Shown here: positions 1 to 7,901 of the stretch, piece after piece | Position numbering within the stretch: the first letter of the stretch is position 1 | Layout of the letters: every line of letters begins with the position of its first letter | The notes under the pieces: model-generated | Database searches by the model: none | What the model saw: only the letters and a program-made list of their open reading frames with translations | Told to the model about the DNA's origin: nothing | Program-made: the position numbers and the translations under genes | DNA from: SIG459 sp045538735 | GTDB taxonomy: Bacteria; Bacillota; Clostridia; Oscillospirales; Oscillospiraceae | Length of the DNA stretch: 35,133 nt | Direction: 5' to 3' | Assembly (NCBI GenBank): GCA_045538735.1 | Contig: JAZSRY010000026.1 | Coordinates: 1-35,133, forward strand

Positions 1-4
1 CCCT

Positions 5-556
5 TTATAAATTGAATTTTTCCTGAATCATTTTGGCAACTACATCAGGCGGAAGCTTTGAATTGTCGATTTTTATATAGTTATCAAACGGAATTTCACC
101 ATCAAAGCTTTCAAGGCGATATTGGGTATCATCGTTGATAAGTCTTTGGTTCGATACTTCAATGTCTCTTTTCGATGCTTTGTTCTGTAGGCGGTTTTCG
201 GTAGCATTTCGTTCTAATCTAATTTCACGAGGAGCAACAAGTTCCACATAGTAAAACTCTGTATTATAGGGTTCAAAAATGCTTTTCACATATTCAATGT
301 AATCCCAATCTGCTTGTTGGTCGAAAGCCCACATATATGTAAAAATCATTCCATAGCAATCCGATTTCGCAAATTCCTCAAAAACTACTTGACGAAGTTT
401 GTCAATTGCTTTTCCATTATATTGACCAAAGATTTCTATTACGGGTTCGATGGTCATATGATTGTGAAATAACCTCAATCCTGTGATCTTCATAAGTTCT
501 TGCCCAACAGTCATTTTACCGACAGCGGCATTACCGATCATAAATAATAATTTCAT
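5..556 (-). CDS. P-loop nucleotide/small-molecule kinase-like protein (AAA/shikimate-kinase-like)
   Basis: A 183-residue cytosolic P-loop protein. The phosphate-binding loop GNAAVGKMT lies at residues 8-16 and is followed by an FHNH segment near residue 32. That combination is typical of a poorly characterised family annotated as AAA-family ATPase or shikimate/chloramphenicol-kinase-like; the substrate is unknown. I chose the ATG at 554-556 because AAGGTG lies 6 nt upstream; an in-frame GTG three codons earlier overlaps that Shine-Dalgarno sequence and is less likely. Codons are visibly richer in A/T than in the housekeeping genes to the right (many TTT, ATA, AAT). The gene lies beyond a hairpin array and a tRNA-Ser remnant, so it may belong to transferred DNA. 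The kinase fold is fairly sure; the function is not assigned. Confidence 0.75.
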   Translation of the reverse strand: MKLLFMIGNAAVGKMTVGQELMKITGLRLFHNHMTIEPVIEIFGQYNGKAIDKLRQVVFEEFAKSDCYGMIFTYMWAFDQQADWDYIEYVKSIFEPYNTEFYYVELVAPREIRLERNATENRLQNKASKRDIEVSNQRLINDDTQYRLESFDGEIPFDNYIKIDNSKLPPDVVAKMIQEKFNL

Positions 557-623
557 TATTATCACCTTTCCTCTGCAATAAAGATGTGTGCAACATATTC
601 TTATTTGTTAACTGATTATATCG

Positions 624-800
624 TAAATCCTCGGATATTTCAATGAAATCGCGCAAAGCGCGATGAAATCCGAGTAAACTCGGATGAAATCTGCTTCGCA
701 GATGAAATTAAATCCACCCACCTGCCGTCAAGGCGGATTTCATCCCCGTAGGGGATTTCATCATCAAAGATGATTTCGCCCACCCGATAGGGTGGATTTA
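624..800. repeat. array of mini-hairpins joined by GATGAAATC / GATTTCATC linkers
   Basis: This stretch has no gene but is almost entirely palindromic. Small stem-loops follow one another: GCGC-aaa-GCGC, CGAG-taaa-CTCG, TGC-ttc-GCA, CCC-gta-GGG, ATC-aaa-GAT and CACCC-gata-GGGTG. In the left half they are separated by GATGAAATC and in the right half by its reverse complement GATTTCATC, so the whole array is itself a large inverted repeat. An 11-bp inverted pair TAAATCCACCC (709-719) / GGGTGGATTTA (790-800) brackets the right half, and TAAATCC also occurs at 624-630. There is no coding capacity. It is probably a non-autonomous repeat family member or a folded RNA element. Confidence 0.75.
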
Positions 801-804
801 GTTG

Positions 805-847
805 AAAAGAACCCACACTTGTCGCAGACAAATGTGGGTTCTTTTTT
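805..847. terminator. Rho-independent terminator, bidirectional
   Basis: A 13-bp perfect stem AAAAGAACCCACA/TGTGGGTTCTTTT continues after one mismatch as TTGTC/GACAA around a GCA loop. There is a T-run on the + strand (842-847) and a TTCTTTT tract in the other direction. It lies directly downstream of the 3' tRNA-Ser remnant as read on the minus strand. Confidence 0.85.
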
Positions 848-900
848 GGCGGAGAGTAAGGGATTTACCCGAAGGGCATAAACTTCGAATCCCAACTCCC
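847..900. pseudogene. tRNA-Ser 3'-end remnant (possible old attachment-site scar)
   Basis: The 19 bases at 847-865 are identical to 945-963, which encode the 3' end of the intact tRNA-Ser(UGA): T-arm 3' strand, acceptor strand, discriminator and CCA. The rest of a tRNA is absent. Further on, TTCGAATCCC at 884-893 reads like the T-loop and T-stem of a tRNA on the opposite strand, and it pairs back with GGGATT at 861-865 to form a hairpin. The segment is therefore a scrambled tRNA fragment. Direct repeats of a tRNA 3' end are the usual trace of tRNA-targeting integrases, but a decayed tandem tRNA copy would look the same. Confidence 0.6.
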
Positions 901-906
901 GCAAGC

Positions 907-944
907 AAAAAAGAACAGCCACCGTAAGGGTGACTGTCTTTTTT
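907..944. terminator. terminator of tRNA-Ser(UGA), bidirectional
   Basis: Read on the minus strand just after the tRNA CCA end, a stem GACAGTCACC/GGTGGCTGTT(C) with a CTTAC loop and one bulged T is followed by TCTTTTTT. The A/T tracts on both sides make it work in either direction. Confidence 0.85.
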
Positions 945-1032
945 TGGCGGAGAGTAAGGGATTCGAACCCCTGTGGCTGTTCGCCTAACGGTTTTCAAGA
1001 CCGCCCCGTTATGACCACTTCGGTAACTCTCC
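945..1032 (-). tRNA. tRNA-Ser (anticodon UGA)
   Basis: The acceptor stem GGAGAGT/ACTCTCC, discriminator G and encoded CCA are present. The anticodon arm CGGT-CTTGAAA-ACCG carries the anticodon TGA. There is a long class-II variable arm (GGCGAACAGCC region) and the T-arm contains GGTTCGAATCC. The length is 88 nt including CCA, right for tRNA-Ser. It lies 43 bp downstream of tRNA-Ser(GCU) on the same strand with a terminator hairpin between, so expression may depend partly on read-through. Confidence 0.97.
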
Positions 1033-1046
1033 ATATTAAATTAGTG

Positions 1047-1076
1047 AAAAGACGCCGAGATTTCTCGGCGTCTTTT
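1047..1076. terminator. terminator between the two tRNA-Ser genes
   Basis: A perfect stem AAAAGACGCCGAGA/TCTCGGCGTCTTTT with a two-base loop lies immediately 3' of tRNA-Ser(GCU) on the minus strand. It is symmetrical with A/T tracts on both sides, so it could also stop + strand transcription. Confidence 0.85.
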
Positions 1077-1167
1077 GGCGGAGAAGATGGGATTTGAACC
1101 CATGCTACGCTCAACACGTACTACTCCCTTAGCAGGGGAGCCCCTTCGGCCTCTTGGGTACTTCTCC
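1076..1167 (-). tRNA. tRNA-Ser (anticodon GCU)
   Basis: The acceptor stem GGAGAAG/CTTCTCC is followed by G and an encoded CCA (1076-1078 on the complementary strand). The anticodon loop CTGCTAA gives the anticodon GCT, flanked by a long class-II variable arm and a T-arm with GGTTCAAATCC. Length is 92 nt. It is the promoter-proximal member of the tRNA-Ser pair. Confidence 0.97.
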
Positions 1168-1185
1168 AAACGTGGTCGCCCAAAT

Positions 1186-1214
1186 ATATTAGCATAAGCA
1201 CTATGTCTTGTCAA
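1186..1214 (-). promoter_or_regulatory. sigma-A promoter of the tRNA-Ser genes
   Basis: On the minus strand a consensus -35 TTGACA (1214-1209) and a -10 TAATAT (1191-1186) are separated by exactly 17 bp. The -10 lies 18 bp before the tRNA-Ser(GCU) 5' end. A near-consensus promoter is expected for a stable RNA. Confidence 0.9.
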
Positions 1215-1258
1215 GACTTTCCTTATTAATATTTTCCCGACTATACCTAATAGCGATA

Positions 1259-1287
1259 TTGAATTGGGTTTAGTTCTTGTGTATAAT
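1259..1287 (+). promoter_or_regulatory. sigma-A promoter of the ybaK-uvrA run
   Basis: TTGAAT (1259-1264), a 17-bp spacer and TATAAT (1282-1287) lie 28 bp before the deacylase start. It is divergent from the tRNA promoter and probably drives at least the deacylase and uvrA. Confidence 0.85.
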
Positions 1288-1315
1288 ATTATAATAGAGA
1301 AACAATGGGGTGATT

Positions 1316-1798
1316 ATGTCCGTGAAAGAGCAGAAGACCAATGCAATGCGTATTCTTGACCAAAAGAAGATAAAGTATACCGCCCACGAATACTCCCACG
1401 GCGGAGAGGCTGTTGACGGCGTGAAAGCTGCTGCGCTCATCGGCCGTGACCCCAATAGCGTTTTCAAAACCCTTGTTGCGAGAGGCGCAAGCAAGACCCA
1501 TTATGTTTTTGTAATTCCCGTTTCCCATGAGCTTGAGCTTAAAAAAGCGGCAAAGACGGTGGGGGAGAAGTCCGTTGCCATGCTGCCTCTTTCCGAGCTT
1601 ACAGCTCTCACGGGCTATGTGAGAGGCGGTTGCAGCCCAATAGGAATGAAAAAGCTTTTCAAAACTGTTTTTGATGCCTCCGCCCTTAAGCAGGAGAGCA
1701 TTATTGTAAGCGCGGGAAAAATCGGCGCTCAAATAGAATGTGCTCCCGCAGACCTGGCCGCAGTTGTCCGCGGCAGCTTTGCAGATGTAGTTGACTAA
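1316..1798 (+). CDS. ybaK: YbaK/EbsC-family Cys-tRNA(Pro)/aminoacyl-tRNA deacylase
   Basis: A 160-residue single-domain trans-editing enzyme. YbaK proteins hydrolyse mischarged Cys-tRNA(Pro) in the cytosol. Family marks seen here are the conserved FKTLV segment near residue 47, the glycine-rich GGCSPIG segment near residue 102, and SAGKIGAQIE near residue 127, which shape the substrate pocket. The ATG at 1316 is preferred over an in-frame GTG six bases earlier because GGGGTG lies about 5 nt upstream of the ATG and overlaps the GTG. It is followed after 12 bp by uvrA in an apparent operon. Family assignment is firm; the exact mischarged substrate (Cys versus another amino acid) is inferred. 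Confidence 0.93.
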   Translation: MSVKEQKTNAMRILDQKKIKYTAHEYSHGGEAVDGVKAAALIGRDPNSVFKTLVARGASKTHYVFVIPVSHELELKKAAKTVGEKSVAMLPLSELTALTGYVRGGCSPIGMKKLFKTVFDASALKQESIIVSAGKIGAQIECAPADLAAVVRGSFADVVD

Positions 1799-1810
1799 GG
1801 AGATATTATA

Positions 1811-4633
1811 ATGCGCGACAGCATTTATATAAAAGGTGCCAGGGAGAATAACCTGAAGAATATTGACCTTGAAATCCCGAGAAATAAACTGGTGGTAGTC
1901 ACCGGTCTTTCCGGCTCGGGAAAATCCAGCCTTGCCTTCGACACCATTTATGCTGAAGGCCAGCGCCGCTATGTGGAGAGCCTTTCCTCTTATGCAAGAA
2001 TGTTCCTCGGACAGAAGGAAAAGCCCGATGTAGATTATATTGAGGGTCTTTCTCCTGCCATAAGCATTGACCAGAAAACCACAAGCAAAAACCCTCGCTC
2101 CACAGTGGGCACTGTAACCGAAATTTACGATTATCTTCGTCTTCTCTGGGCGAGAATAGGAACTCCTCATTGCCCCAAGTGCGGCAAGGAGATCCGTCAG
2201 CAGACTATCGACCAGATTGTTGACCAGGTTATGCTGCTGCCTGAGCGCAGCCGTATCCAGATTCTTGCGCCCGTTATTCGCGGAAGAAAGGGCGAACACA
2301 GTAAGATTTTTGAAGATGCCCGCAAAAGCGGTTATGTCCGCGCAAGGGTTGACGGCATAGGCTATGAACTGGGCGAAGAGATCAAGCTTGATAAAAACAA
2401 AAAGCACACCATCGAGATAATAGTTGACCGCCTTGTAATTAAAAGCGATATCATCCGCCGTCTAACCGACTCTATTGAAACTGCGGGCAAGCTCTCCGGC
2501 GGCATAATCGTTGTAGATATAGTGGGCGAACAGCGTGAGCTTATGTTCTCACAGAATTATGCCTGCGATGATTGCGGAATAAGCATTGATGAACTGAGCC
2601 CCCGTCTTTTCTCGTTCAATAACCCCTACGGAGCCTGCCCTCTTTGCACCGGACTCGGAACTCAGATGCAGGTCGACCCTGAGCTTATAATCCCCGATAA
2701 AAGCCTTTCTGTTGCAGAGGGCGCAATTGTGGCAAACGGATGGAACAGCATAAAGGGCGACAGCATTGCCAGGATGTATTTTGATGCTCTTGCAAAAAAG
2801 TATGGCTTTGATTTGAATGAGCCTGTTGCAAATCTAAGCCCGGAAGCCGTAAACGCAATCCTTTACGGTACGGGTACGGAGAAGCTGGAACTTTTCTATG
2901 AACGCAAAAACGGTCACGGAACTCTTTCCCAGAGTTTTGAAGGCATTATAAACAACCTCAACCGCCGCTATCTTGAAACCCAAAGCTCCTTTGTTAAAGA
3001 GGATATTGAGCAGTGCATGAGCGAAACTCCCTGCCCCAAGTGCGAAGGACGCAGACTCCGCAAGGAAGCTCTTGCGGTAACTGTGGGCGGTATGAATATT
3101 TATGACTTCACCTGCCTGAGCATAGAAGACGAGCTTAAGTTTATCCGCGGCCTTGAACTTACTGAGAAGCAGAAAATGATAGGTGAGCGGATAATCAAGG
3201 AAATCATCTCCCGCCTTGAATTTCTGGAGAGCGTCGGTCTTGGCTACCTGAATCTTGCACGCTCCAGCGCCACTCTTTCCGGCGGCGAGAGCCAGAGAAT
3301 TCGCCTTGCCACCCAGATAGGCTCCAGCCTTATGGGCGTTCTGTATATTCTGGACGAGCCTTCAATCGGCCTGCACCAGAGAGATAACGGCAAGCTTATA
3401 AACACCCTCAGGCATTTGCGCGATATAGGCAACACACTCATTGTGGTTGAGCATGACGAGGATACCATGCGCGCTGCCGACTATATCGTGGATATAGGCC
3501 CCGGTCCCGGTGTCCACGGAGGAGAGGTTGTCTGCGCAGGAAGCCTTGAGGAGATCTGCGCCTGCGAGAGAAGTCATACGGGACAGTATCTCAGCGGCAA
3601 AAAATCCATTCCCGTTCCAGCAAAACGGAGAGAATGCGGCGGACGACATCTCACCATCCGCGGCGCAAGGGAAAACAACCTGAAAAACATTGATGTTGAG
3701 ATCCCCCTCGGTGTTATGACCTGCGTTACCGGTGTGTCGGGCAGCGGCAAGTCCAGCCTTATAAACGAGATTTTCTACAAGACTCTCGGTGTGGAGCTCA
3801 ACCGCATGAAGCTTCGACCCGGCAAGAGCGACGGTGTTGAAGGTCTTGAGCAGGTGGACAAGATAATCGCCATCGACCAAAGTCCCATAGGACGCACACC
3901 CCGCTCCAACCCTGCCACTTATACGGGAGTTTTCAGCGACATACGCGATCTTTTCGCAGATACTCAGGATGCGAAAATCCGCGGCTACGGACCGGGAAGA
4001 TTTTCCTTCAATGTCCGGGGCGGACGCTGCGAAGCCTGCGCAGGCGACGGTCTGCTGAAAATTGAGATGCACTTCCTCCCCGATATATATGTTCCCTGCG
4101 ATGTCTGCAAGGGCAAAAGATATAACAGAGAAACTCTTGAGGTCCGATATAAGGGCAAGAATATTGCGGAAGTTTTGGATATGACCGTTGAAGAGGCTCT
4201 TGAGTACTTCGAAAACATACCCAAAATAAGAAACAAAATTCAGACCCTTTACGATGTGGGACTGGGCTATATCAAATTGGGACAGTCTTCCACAACCCTC
4301 TCAGGCGGCGAAGCCCAGCGCGTCAAGCTAGCAACTGAGCTTAGCAAGCGCAGCACAGGCAGCACCGTTTATGTCCTCGATGAGCCCACAACGGGACTTC
4401 ATATTGCCGATGTTCACCGCCTTATAGATGTGCTGCAGAAGCTTGTGGACGCGGGCAATACCATTGTTATCATAGAGCATAATCTGGATGTAATAAAATG
4501 CGCCGACCATATTATCGACCTTGGACCCGAGGGCGGCGACAGGGGAGGACAGCTTGTCTTCGCAGGTACTCCCGAAGATTGCGCCAACTGCCCCGAGAGC
4601 GCCACAGGCGAATATCTGAAAAAGCTTCTTTAA
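1811..4633 (+). CDS. uvrA: excinuclease ABC subunit A (UvrA)
   Basis: A 940-residue DNA damage sensor of nucleotide excision repair, which loads UvrB at lesions. It has the expected tandem ABC architecture. Walker A GLSGSGKSS is at residues 32-40, followed by the UvrA-specific YVESLSSYARMFLG region. A first zinc module (CDDC...CPLC) lies near residues 250-280. The first ABC signature LSGGESQR precedes a Walker B LDEPSIGLH. A second Walker A GVSGSGKSS lies near residue 640, a second zinc finger (CEAC...CDVC) near 740, then LSGGEAQR and LDEPTTGLH. The ATG is preceded by AGGAGA at 8-nt spacing. Length matches the family. No uvrB or uvrC is in the window. Confidence 0.99.
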   Translation: MRDSIYIKGARENNLKNIDLEIPRNKLVVVTGLSGSGKSSLAFDTIYAEGQRRYVESLSSYARMFLGQKEKPDVDYIEGLSPAISIDQKTTSKNPRSTVGTVTEIYDYLRLLWARIGTPHCPKCGKEIRQQTIDQIVDQVMLLPERSRIQILAPVIRGRKGEHSKIFEDARKSGYVRARVDGIGYELGEEIKLDKNKKHTIEIIVDRLVIKSDIIRRLTDSIETAGKLSGGIIVVDIVGEQRELMFSQNYACDDCGISIDELSPRLFSFNNPYGACPLCTGLGTQMQVDPELIIPDKSLSVAEGAIVANGWNSIKGDSIARMYFDALAKKYGFDLNEPVANLSPEAVNAILYGTGTEKLELFYERKNGHGTLSQSFEGIINNLNRRYLETQSSFVKEDIEQCMSETPCPKCEGRRLRKEALAVTVGGMNIYDFTCLSIEDELKFIRGLELTEKQKMIGERIIKEIISRLEFLESVGLGYLNLARSSATLSGGESQRIRLATQIGSSLMGVLYILDEPSIGLHQRDNGKLINTLRHLRDIGNTLIVVEHDEDTMRAADYIVDIGPGPGVHGGEVVCAGSLEEICACERSHTGQYLSGKKSIPVPAKRRECGGRHLTIRGARENNLKNIDVEIPLGVMTCVTGVSGSGKSSLINEIFYKTLGVELNRMKLRPGKSDGVEGLEQVDKIIAIDQSPIGRTPRSNPATYTGVFSDIRDLFADTQDAKIRGYGPGRFSFNVRGGRCEACAGDGLLKIEMHFLPDIYVPCDVCKGKRYNRETLEVRYKGKNIAEVLDMTVEEALEYFENIPKIRNKIQTLYDVGLGYIKLGQSSTTLSGGEAQRVKLATELSKRSTGSTVYVLDEPTTGLHIADVHRLIDVLQKLVDAGNTIVIIEHNLDVIKCADHIIDLGPEGGDRGGQLVFAGTPEDCANCPESATGEYLKKLL

Positions 4634-4677
4634 CACAATACGTTCCTTCCTCATAGTTTATAGGGGAGGGATGGATA

Positions 4678-4965
4678 GTGCTTATAAGCGCGATAATCGC
4701 CTTTTTCTCCGCGGCAGGCATATATTTCATTTTTCGCTGCATTAAGCAGGCACTCCTGAAACAGGTTAATGCTTCTGATAATTTGAGCATTGGCACTCTC
4801 ATTTCCGTCTGCGGAGAGGCGAGTGAGCTTGAAATGCATGTGAGAAGGCTGAAAAGCCGCGAGGATAGCGGAGAGATATATCTTCGCTGCCGCGAGGCAG
4901 ATAGCCAAACGCTGCAAATTGCAGAAAAACTGGCCCGAAGGGGCCTTGTAAAAATCATCAACTGA
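4678..4965 (+). CDS. small single-span membrane protein, unknown function
   Basis: A 95-residue protein that I do not recognise. Residues 2-20 form one hydrophobic span (LISAIIAFFSAAGIYFIF). The rest is a charged, probably cytosolic domain rich in Glu/Arg, containing two cysteines (CGEA and LRCREA) and an ending that resembles a small alpha/beta fold. The GTG start at 4678 follows GGGGAGGG at 7-nt spacing, which decides the frame over an out-of-frame ATG at 4671. The stop is 7 bp before recD2, so the two are probably translated from one message. Expression from the uvrA transcript is likely, since no terminator is visible after uvrA. Real coding status is supported by the strong RBS and the tight spacing. 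Confidence 0.75.
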   Translation: MLISAIIAFFSAAGIYFIFRCIKQALLKQVNASDNLSIGTLISVCGEASELEMHVRRLKSREDSGEIYLRCREADSQTLQIAEKLARRGLVKIIN

Positions 4966-4972
4966 GGTTTTT

Positions 4973-7174
4973 ATGGAATCCAAAGAATTGATTGAGATTT
5001 TCGGAACTGTTGACGAGATAATCTATACAAATGAAGAAAACGGCTATACAGTTCTCCGCCTTGAAACAGATTCTGGGGAGAGCATAACCGTCACCGGCTG
5101 TCTGCCTTTTTCTGCTCCCGGAGAGCAGATAGAGGCAGGGGGCAGCTGGGTGCGCCATCCAAGCCACGGACAGCAATTCAAGGCCGAGTATGCCCTTCGT
5201 CATATGCCCAAGGGTGCGGATGCAGTATACGAGTATCTTGCCAGCCGTGTTATAAAAGGTATTGGGCCTGCGACTGCCTCTGTCATCGTCTCCGAATTTG
5301 GCGAGAGAGCCTTGGATGTTATTGAGCGGGAGCCTGAGAAGCTTGCGGGACTTCGTGGCATCAGCATGAAAAAAGCCCTTGAGATGAGTGAAAATCTCAA
5401 GCGCCAGCTGGGACTTCGCCGTCTTATGGAATTTCTCGGCAGCCACGGACTGCGCACACAGTATGCCATGCGTCTTTATAAAGCCTACGGCAACGATGCT
5501 CTTGGCATAATAAACGATAATCCCTACATAATGTGCATGCAGCATATAGGCGCGGAATTTGCTGAAGCTGACGCTCTTGCCCTTGATTTGGGGCTGGATG
5601 GGGACAGCGCCGAGCGAGTTGCAGCCGCTATAGTCTTTGAGCTTGCCCATAACAGTGGCAACGGTCATGTGTTTATTCCCCGCGAAAAGCTGATTATTGC
5701 AACGGCTCAGCTTATAGGTCTTGAGGAAGAGCTTGTTGAAGAGGGCTTGGATATCCTGATGGACAGCGGCGAGATTGTCTGCGAGAGCATTGCAGGACGC
5801 GAAGGCTGCTATCTCAGCGCTCTCTATGAAGCGGAAACCTACACCGCCGATAAACTGCGCAGAATGTGCGCATTTCCTGTGAGTGAGGAAAAAATAGACG
5901 GTATTATCGAGAAAATAGAAAAAGAGCAGGGGATACGTTATGCTCCTATGCAGAGAAAAACTCTTGAGATTGCCTCCAAAAACCGTGTTACCCTGATAAC
6001 CGGCGGTCCCGGAACGGGAAAAACCACAACTGTCCGCGCAATAATCGCCATGTTTGAGAAGCTTGATATGAAGGTGCTTCTCGCCGCCCCCACGGGTCGC
6101 GCCGCAAAGCGCATGACGGAGCTTACGGGTCACGAGGCTGCCACCATTCACAGACTTCTTGAAGCGGGCTATGCGGAAGATAGTTTTGATCTTGTTTTCA
6201 AGAAAGATGAGGACGAGCCGCTCAAGTGTGATGCACTTATCGTTGACGAGTGCTCGATGATAGATATTGTGCTTATGCGCTGTCTCCTCGCTGCGCTGCC
6301 TGAAGAATGCCGCCTTGTACTGGTGGGCGACGCAGACCAGCTTCCCAGTGTGGGTCCAGGCAACGTATTCTCGGATATAATAAGAAGTGGCATCGTCCCC
6401 GTTGTACGCCTGACGGAGATTTTCCGCCAGACTGCGGAGAGCCGCATAGTGCGCAATGCCCACATGATAAATTCGGGCGAGCATCCCGTGCTGAATGAAA
6501 ATAAGGGCGACTTCTTCTTTATGCGCCGTGCCAATACGGAAGCTGCGGCAGAGCTTATAAGCCAGCTTTGCTCTGTCCGCCTGCCCAATAATATGGGTAT
6601 CTCCGCGGATGAAATTCAGGTGCTAACCCCAACAAGAAAAGGACGCGTAGGAGTTGCCAACCTCAATTTCTTGCTGCAAAATGCTCTTAACCCCGCGGCT
6701 GACACAAAAAAAGAGAAAAAATTCGGTGATTTTGTGTTCCGCGAGGGCGATAGGGTGATGCAAATCCGAAATAACTATGATATAATATGGGTTACATCTT
6801 CGGGAGCAAGCTCGGGAACGGGCATTTTTAACGGTGACGTGGGCTATATTTTGTCCATAGATTACAACAAGGAAATGCTCATCGTGGACTTTGACGGACG
6901 CCTTGCTTCCTACGGCTTCGATATGCTTGGTGAGCTTGAGCATGCATGGGCTATGACTGTCCATAAGTCTCAGGGCAGCGAGTATCGCGCTGTTGTCCTC
7001 TGCCTTTGTGAAGGACCTCAGCAGCTTCTTCACAGAGGAGTTTTGTATACTGCCGTTACGAGGGCGCGAGAGCTTCTTATTGTAGTCGGCGATGACCGAA
7101 TTGTTGACCAAATGATAGATAATCACAAACAGACAAGGAGATACAGCGGGCTGCGCGCCCGTCTTGCCGAGTAA
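4973..7174 (+). CDS. recD2: RecD2-type ATP-dependent DNA helicase
   Basis: A 733-residue superfamily 1B 5'-3' helicase. It has the RecD2 N-terminal OB-like region (residues 1-90) and a helix-hairpin-helix segment with GIGPATA near residue 97 and LRGISMKKA near 125, as found in RecD2 proteins of bacteria lacking RecBC. Motor motifs are Walker A GGPGTGKTT near residue 343, LIVDECSMID near 422, GDADQLPSVGPGNV near 448, and the C-terminal VHKSQGSEY near 662. The ATG follows a GAGG in the preceding stop region. RecD2 proteins take part in repair and replication-fork processing; the placement beside uvrA fits a repair-gene neighbourhood. Confidence 0.97.
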   Translation: MESKELIEIFGTVDEIIYTNEENGYTVLRLETDSGESITVTGCLPFSAPGEQIEAGGSWVRHPSHGQQFKAEYALRHMPKGADAVYEYLASRVIKGIGPATASVIVSEFGERALDVIEREPEKLAGLRGISMKKALEMSENLKRQLGLRRLMEFLGSHGLRTQYAMRLYKAYGNDALGIINDNPYIMCMQHIGAEFAEADALALDLGLDGDSAERVAAAIVFELAHNSGNGHVFIPREKLIIATAQLIGLEEELVEEGLDILMDSGEIVCESIAGREGCYLSALYEAETYTADKLRRMCAFPVSEEKIDGIIEKIEKEQGIRYAPMQRKTLEIASKNRVTLITGGPGTGKTTTVRAIIAMFEKLDMKVLLAAPTGRAAKRMTELTGHEAATIHRLLEAGYAEDSFDLVFKKDEDEPLKCDALIVDECSMIDIVLMRCLLAALPEECRLVLVGDADQLPSVGPGNVFSDIIRSGIVPVVRLTEIFRQTAESRIVRNAHMINSGEHPVLNENKGDFFFMRRANTEAAAELISQLCSVRLPNNMGISADEIQVLTPTRKGRVGVANLNFLLQNALNPAADTKKEKKFGDFVFREGDRVMQIRNNYDIIWVTSSGASSGTGIFNGDVGYILSIDYNKEMLIVDFDGRLASYGFDMLGELEHAWAMTVHKSQGSEYRAVVLCLCEGPQQLLHRGVLYTAVTRARELLIVVGDDRIVDQMIDNHKQTRRYSGLRARLAE

Positions 7175-7207
7175 GTTTAAGCCTGCTTTATATTGGAGGA
7201 ATGAACT

Positions 7208-7858
7208 GTGGGTGTTTTCTCTGCTTTGCTTGACATTCTTTTTCCGCCTAGATGTGTGTTCTGCAGGAAAATAATCTCCGGAGGCGGAAAGGTTTGCCCC
7301 GAATGCAGCACCACTCTTCCGGAAACGGGAAGCAATGCCTGCCAAAAGGGAGACTTTTTCTCCGTCTGCGTCTCACCCTTTTACTATGAGGATAATGTGA
7401 GAGAAAGTCTGCTCCGCTTCAAATTCAACGAAGCCACGGGCAACGCATCGGCTTATGCCGAGTATCTTGCAAAGTGCATTTCCTCGGAGCTTTCGGGATG
7501 CTATGATTTGATATCCTGGGTTCCCCTCAGCAAAAAGCGCTATAAGGAGCGGGGCTATGACCAGGCAATGCTTCTTGCAATGGCAACTGCCTTGGAGCTT
7601 GACACCGTGGCGGTTAGCACATTGAAAAAGACCGTCCATGTGAAAAAGCAATCTAGCATGGGTTCTCCCGAAAAGCGCCGCGCCAATATATCGGGCGCTT
7701 ACTCTGTGGAGGACAGGGAACTTATAGAAGGCAAGCGGATTCTTCTGATAGATGATATCATCACCAGCGGCTCAACGCTGAGCGAATGCGCGCGGACTCT
7801 CCGGGAAGCAGGCGCGGCGGAGGTGCTGTGCGCAACAGTTGCGAGAAGCCGCGATTAA
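7208..7858 (+). CDS. ComF family protein (phosphoribosyltransferase-like)
   Basis: A 216-residue protein of the ComF/GntX family. An N-terminal four-cysteine zinc-binding cluster (C16, C19, C30, C33) is followed by a type I phosphoribosyltransferase domain. That domain carries the PRPP-loop motif ILLIDDIITSGST near residues 177-190 and the ERGYDQA segment typical of ComF near 117. In naturally competent bacteria ComF acts in DNA uptake and processing of internalised single strands. Many non-competent Clostridia keep a homologue, so competence is not implied here. The GTG start at 7208 has GGAGG 7 nt upstream. It lies 33 bp after recD2 and 43 bp before mreB. Confidence 0.93.
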   Translation: MGVFSALLDILFPPRCVFCRKIISGGGKVCPECSTTLPETGSNACQKGDFFSVCVSPFYYEDNVRESLLRFKFNEATGNASAYAEYLAKCISSELSGCYDLISWVPLSKKRYKERGYDQAMLLAMATALELDTVAVSTLKKTVHVKKQSSMGSPEKRRANISGAYSVEDRELIEGKRILLIDDIITSGSTLSECARTLREAGAAEVLCATVARSRD

Positions 7859-7901
7859 TTTATAAAACATATGGTTAAAAATATATTTTGAGGTGAATTG
7901 A

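Noticed and set aside
1289..2407. 372-codon open frame on the minus strand opposite the deacylase and uvrA
   Set aside because: It lies over the promoter, the whole ybaK-type gene and the start of uvrA, has no recognisable domain or RBS, and has the composition expected of an antisense shadow of GC-biased third positions.
4958..6484. 508-codon open frame opposite recD2
   Set aside because: Antisense to conserved helicase motifs; the translation has no domain features. Long antisense frames are common in this genome because of its codon bias.
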